Origin: Spongilla lacustris
Lineage: Eukaryota > Porifera > Demospongiae > Spongillida > Spongillidae
Assembly: GCA_949361645.1 (NCBI GenBank)
Contig: OX442417.1
Location: 10,398,309-10,462,308, forward strand
Reading direction: 5' to 3'
Length of the DNA stretch: 64,000 nt
The notes under the pieces were generated by a model. It had not been told where the DNA came from and ran no database searches. It worked only from the letters and a program-made list of their open reading frames with translations. Shown piece after piece: positions 59,331 to 64,000 of the stretch. The position numbers were made by a program, and so were the translations under genes. Positions within the stretch are counted from its first letter, which is position 1, and each line of letters begins with the position of its first letter.

Positions 59331-60047
59331 TGAGATACTAATGCTCTGAATGTGTGTTATTTCCATTTCCACTACATGTATGACTGTTGTTCAACATTTT
59401 GTTCAGGTTCATTGAAACGGTAGGTCCTGTCTGTGTAGGGTTGGAATGGATGCTGCTAATTAAAGATTGAGAATTCAGAGTGAGTGCAAGTGTATGTATG
59501 AACACATGTACATGTATATCAGTGCATATGATAAGGTTTTGGGTTTGTCCTGACACACTGTCAGACCATTACCTAAGTTGATAAGTGCCAATCCCCCTTT
59601 GCATATCTTGTACATGTAAGTTATCTCAAACATACGACTAACTAAAGCCTTACATGTAGTAATAGTAGAGTAATCAACAACACTACTAGAAAGGCTTTTT
59701 TTGTAAAGAATTTGTTTAAGAGTTGCGTTCCGTGCGTGTGCAGCATGATCTAAGGAAGGTGAAGTTTGTCGAACCCACAAGTGGTTGAAGTTTCTTTCTC
59801 TGCACAATTTTCCTTCAATCCGGATGCACACAGAACACTTTAGCGATGTGACTACAGTACGATCTAATTCGCTGGTATCGAATGCTAGCTACGTAGATGT
59901 ACAAAACAGCCTTCTGGGCAAGTGGGAAGTTTGATATATGGTGTGCCTAATGAGTATTGATGTGTATTTGGACAGTACATGTATATGGTGCCATTTTTCA
60001 TGTCTTGTGCGTCTTAAATAGTTTTAAGTTGATTATTGCTACATACA

Positions 60048-60137
60048 CCCTTCCCAGATCGCATTTAGACAGAACTATTAAATTGTAGTATGATATAATA
60101 TGCTTAGGTGTTGCACATGGAGGATATGTAGTGTCTT
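60048..60137 (+). pseudogene. Decayed H/ACA core, relic 3
   Basis: CCCTTCCCAGATCGC, TTAGACAG and GTTGCACATGGAGG retained in order; the hairpins are not formable. Confidence 0.65.
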
Positions 60138-60640
60138 TTTTTTACTACTATGGCTGGCAATAGTTCCACACTGAATGTATTTCAAACAAGACGATTATTA
60201 TTGTAGGATGAATGAATAGTCAGTGGTGACAACCTAAGCACCACAACTTCAATTCTCGTGTACCGTGTAACATTCTGTATACTATCATTTTGTAATTTCT
60301 TATTATAACAGATACAAGAATGTACATCATGATTTGTAACTATATGACTTTTATACAAGGGCTTCAATTATTTAATTTTTTAGCTTGGTGTACATGTAAA
60401 AAGCATTCAGAAAGTTACTTTTCATTGCAAATATTAAAGCTACATGTAACTAGTATGTGTAAGAAAATTTAGCATACATTAAGGACCAAGTAAAAGACCT
60501 GTGCCGTTCAAAGACCATACGTGTGTGAGTGAGGGGACATCCTTTTAACATTGCACATATATGTTGCTATTGTTACATGTATGTACGCATAATTATTACA
60601 GGTACACAAAGCTGAATAAATTTAAATTGCTGCATACAAC

Positions 60641-60770
60641 AAATCGCACTTAGACAGTCCTATAAATGGCTGTCTTGAGTTGAGTATGGAAAGGACATGA
60701 AGTAGCATGCTCAGAAGTTGCACATGGAGGATGTAACTTACCATGTGCACAAGAGGGGCATGCAACATGT
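60641..60770 (+). ncRNA. Box H/ACA snoRNA copy 8, 5' strand of lower stem lost
   Basis: The CCCTTTCC strand that pairs with GGAAAGG is missing; ATACAACAAATCGC replaces it. Hairpin 2, box H and ACA are intact. Hairpin 1 is probably unstable, so this copy may be dying. Confidence 0.6.
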
Positions 60771-61976
60771 TGAGATGCTAATGCTCTGAATGTGTGTTAT
60801 TTCCACATCTGCTGTGATTACTGTAAATTATTTTTGTAGATCAAAACATCTCGACTGAATTATGTTGTTCTGGATAATTTCCAGGTGGTGAAATGGATCA
60901 CATGATTTTATGGTGAGCAAGTATATACAATTGTGTTACATTTGCTGACCTTTGCCACTAGCACCAATTTGATTAGGTCTACTTGCTGGGCAAGATGTTT
61001 TGTGCCCAGCATCACATCATCTTGTACTGTAGAATACCAGATTTAACGACCCCCCCTCCGCCCCCTTACAGTACGTGAGACCCTAAAAAAATGGCATGTT
61101 TTTGAAACGAGCGTATCTCCAAAACCCTTCACGCCACCATGTACCTTTTTCAAGCGCACATAGTAGTACCACTACTTTCTTTAAATATCTAAACGTTTGG
61201 GATTACAATGACATGCTTCAATATAGGCACGGTCACACAGCTTACGTGGTTTGGGACAGTCATGTACTTAGTATTGAGCGCTAGCTACATGTACATAGAT
61301 GTACTGAGGATCTTTTCATTGTCCAAAACCAATTCTTTTTTAGCGGTCTGAACAGTAAGGCTTTGCTTATTCGCCTAACATCATTCTCAATTTCAACTTG
61401 ACACCATTGCCAATCAACAGCAAAAAAAAAAAATCGGTTCAGGGGTATAATAGTGCATTTTGACAACAGATTGTTCCATTAATAACTAGATGTGTTAGTA
61501 AATATTGCCCACATTAATTTTATAAAGTTTGTTGTTCGTCTGCTTGCTAACTGCTTGCATATTGCTGCGTTTGCAAGGGAGTGGTGGTTGCATGCAGACA
61601 GGCAATCAGAAGGTGAATACATTCGCTTATGTATGGACATGCTTTAGCTGAAGTACCAGTGTTTCTGTTGGCCCTGAAATTATGTTTAAGTTTGTCCACT
61701 TTTTTTTCTCAGTGGATACTGTACTGCACTTTGTAGTTCACACAAACGAGATTGGTTTGTTTATATAGTCATGTGGTATGTGGTGTCCCTCTGCGTATGA
61801 CATATACATGTACATGTATGGACACTGCATACAATCTTTATCAAATTACCACTTAGATATTGGTTATCTACTTAATGTTGCATGTATACAGAAGCTGTGC
61901 TGGTATTTTTCATGTCTTGTGTGTCTGAAATAGTTTAAGTTGACATTTAAATTATTGCTACATACACCCTTCCCAG

Positions 61977-62043
61977 ATTGCTTTTAGACAGCACTATTAA
62001 ATTGTAGTATGATATAATATGCACATGGAGGATATGATAGTGT
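61977..62043 (+). pseudogene. Decayed H/ACA core, relic 4
   Basis: Same pattern as relic 1, with GCACATGGAGGATATG near its end. Confidence 0.62.
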
Positions 62044-62344
62044 CTTGTTTGTTTACTACTATGGCTGGCAATAGTTCTGCACTGAATGCATTTCAAACAA
62101 GACGATTTTTATTGTAGGATGATAAAGCAATCAGGAGTTACATCTCATTGCAAATAAGCATACATTGTATCTCTTGAACCAAATAAAACGTGCCATTCAA
62201 AGACTCTATGTGTATGAGTGAGGGGACATCCTTCTCACATTGCACGTATATGTAGATGTTGGTTATGTACTTAATGTTGCAAGTTCACAAAAGCCATGCT
62301 GGTATTTTTCATGTCTTATGAATAGATTTAAATTGCCACATACA

Positions 62345-62483
62345 CCCTTTCCCAAATCGCACTTAGACAGTCCTATAAATGGCTGTCTTGAGTTGAGTAT
62401 GGAAAGGACATGAAGTAGCATGCTCAGAAGTTGCACATGGAGGATGTAACTTACCATGTGCACAAGAGGGGCATGCAACATGT
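62345..62483 (+). ncRNA. Box H/ACA snoRNA candidate, copy 9
   Basis: Core intact, with the same pockets as copy 1. Confidence 0.75.
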
Positions 62484-63277
62484 TGAGATACTAATGCTTT
62501 GCATGTGTGTTATTTCCATTTCCACTATGACTGTTATTCAACATTTTGTTCAGGTCCATTGAGACAGTACATCCTGTCTGTGTAGATGCTGCTAATTAAA
62601 GATTGAGAATTCAGAGTGAGTGCAAGTGTAAACATGTATATCTGTGTGTTGACATCGGTTAAACGTTTGGAAGTGGACTAAACTTCTGGGGAAGTGGGAA
62701 GCTCGATATATGGTGTAGTGATGTGTCTATTTTGTATTTATCCGTACATGTATATGGTGCCAAGTGCAGTACAGTGTTTTCCATGACATGGTGGAAGGTA
62801 TTATTTGTTACTTCTGTGACAATTTGTGTACATGTATATACGTGTACTTCAACCCATAGCAATTTCAGTTGAAAAAACGAGATTGGAAAATTCTTAATCA
62901 GGAAATACAGTATCCGCTAGAACACATGCAGTTTCAGAGCCAACGGAAACACTGGTACTTCAGCTAAAGTTAAATATGTCTAAGACCATTCATCCACACA
63001 CGTACATGTATATGCGAATGGATTCGTCGTCTGATTGCCTGTCTGCATGCAAGCCCCACCCCCCTTGCAAATGCATACATATATTTTTTGGTTTGTTTAT
63101 AGAGTCGTGTGGTGTCCCTCTGCATATAACATACATGGACACCGCATAAAATTACCACTTAGATATCGGTTATCTACTTAATGTTGCATGTATACAGAAG
63201 TTGTGCTGGTATTTTTCATGTCTTATGTGTCTTAAATAGTTTTAAGTTGACATTTAAATTATTGCTACATACATGTA

Positions 63278-63361
63278 CCAGATCGCATTTAGACAGTACT
63301 ATTAAATATTATATGCTTACATGTACATGTAGGTGTTGCACATGGAGGATATAATAGTGTC
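63278..63361 (+). pseudogene. Decayed H/ACA core, relic 5
   Basis: GATCGCATTTAGACAG and GTTGCACATGGAGGATAT retained. A TACATG run has expanded inside it. Confidence 0.62.
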
Positions 63362-63915
63362 ATTTTTTTTACTACTATGGCTGGCAATAGTTCTACACTG
63401 AATGTATTTCAAACAAGACGATTATTATTGTAGGATGAATGAATAGTCAATGGTGACAACCTAAGCACCACAACTTCAATTCCCCAGAAATGTGTAATAT
63501 CGTGTAACATTCTGTATGCTATCATTTTTTCTTATTAAAACAGAAACAAGGATGTACATGTATGAGTACATACATGTATTTGTAACTACAATGTATATGA
63601 CTTTTATACATGGGTTTCAATGTTTCAAGTGTTTTAGCTTGGTGTACATGTATAAAGCAATCAGGAGTTATATGTCATTGCAAATATTAAAGCTACGTGT
63701 AACTAGTATGTGTAAGAAGAACTAGCATACATGTACACTATATCTTTGGACCAAATAAAACGTGCCATTCAAAGACTGTAATGTATGTATATCAGTGTGG
63801 GGACATCCTTTACACATTGCACATATATGTAGATGTTGGTTATGTACTCATAATGTTGCAGGTAACAAAAGCCATGCTGGTATTTTTCATGAATAAATTT
63901 AAATTGCAGCACACA

Positions 63916-64000
63916 ACCTTTCCAAAATCGCACTTAGACAGTCCTATAAATGGCTGTCTTGAGTTGAGTATGGAAAGGACATAAGTAACATGCTCATAAG
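63916..64000 (+). ncRNA. Box H/ACA snoRNA candidate, copy 10 (cut by window end)
   Basis: Hairpin 1 complete. A one-base deletion makes the hinge ACATAA, which still fits ANANNA. Hairpin 2 is cut off after CATGCTCATAAG. Confidence 0.65.

Larger units (their letters stand above)
50648..64000 (+). other. Tandem array of H/ACA-bearing modules; putative non-coding host gene
   Basis: Ten modules of about 0.8-1.7 kb (longer where transposons intervene) each contain one 139-nt H/ACA core. Downstream of most cores lie a pyrimidine-rich stretch ending TTCAG or ATCAG, a short segment with CATTGA, and about 60-100 nt later GTGAGTGCAAG, an excellent splice donor. This looks like a duplicated exon plus intron in which the core sits about 70 nt upstream of an acceptor, the usual arrangement for intron-encoded snoRNAs. 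No conserved ORF runs through the modules; minus-strand frames over the cores are shadows. The array runs off the right edge. Confidence 0.55.

Noticed and set aside
52288..62481. Recurrent minus-strand ORF beginning MLHAPLVHMVSY over each repeat core
   Set aside because: It is the complement of the H/ACA core and is open only because the core is conserved. It has no start context, family or continuity beyond the core.
50648..64000. CRISPR-like array (regular conserved unit with variable spacers)
   Set aside because: The repeats are 139 nt, spacing is irregular and large, the context is eukaryotic, and spacers are themselves homologous.

Overview
The window is nuclear DNA of an animal or a close relative. 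Its genes have many short exons with canonical GT-AG junctions, and one intron is a candidate minor-class (U12, AT-AC) intron. The gene set (SEC24, SAR1, an ADAM10-like protease, RAB11, a CDGSH protein) is typical of metazoans. Micro- and minisatellites are dense, as are dispersed palindromic ACATGTACATGT motifs, long C/G homopolymers and decayed Ty3/Gypsy and hAT elements. I favour an early-branching invertebrate such as a sponge, but that is inference. There is one 200-base N gap (21,642-21,841).

Layout: 772-15,906 (minus) carries 19 exons of SEC24, cut by the left edge. 16,684-19,255 (plus) is a complete 7-exon SAR1. The two start codons face each other across 777 bp, so two COPII coat genes share one promoter region. 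20,414-20,593 (minus) is an orphan last exon of a CDGSH iron-sulfur protein. 21,907-27,220 (plus) is a 13-exon ankyrin-repeat gene missing its 5' end. 27,637-32,003 (minus) is a complete 11-exon ADAM10-type metalloprotease. 35,884-38,575 (minus) is a complete 8-exon gene fusing a 2-oxoglutarate/Fe(II) dioxygenase, an F-box and an actin-related domain. 42,904-49,578 (minus) is a complete 6-exon RAB11. For all complete genes the exon lengths sum to whole codons and the phases agree at every junction.

From 50.6 kb to the right edge there is no protein gene. A module is repeated ten times; its core of about 139 nt is nearly invariant while its flanks vary. On the plus strand this core folds as a canonical box H/ACA snoRNA: hairpin, ANANNA hinge, hairpin, ACA. 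I read the region as an amplified intron-encoded snoRNA locus with decayed extra copies. It is interrupted by a rearranged Gypsy element and by a foldback transposon with a target-site duplication.

Functional theme: SEC24 and SAR1 act together in COPII budding at the ER, ADAM10 is a secretory-pathway cargo, and RAB11 controls recycling endosomes. The clustering beyond the SEC24-SAR1 pair may be chance. The strongest candidates for something undescribed are the dioxygenase-F-box-actin fusion and the H/ACA array.
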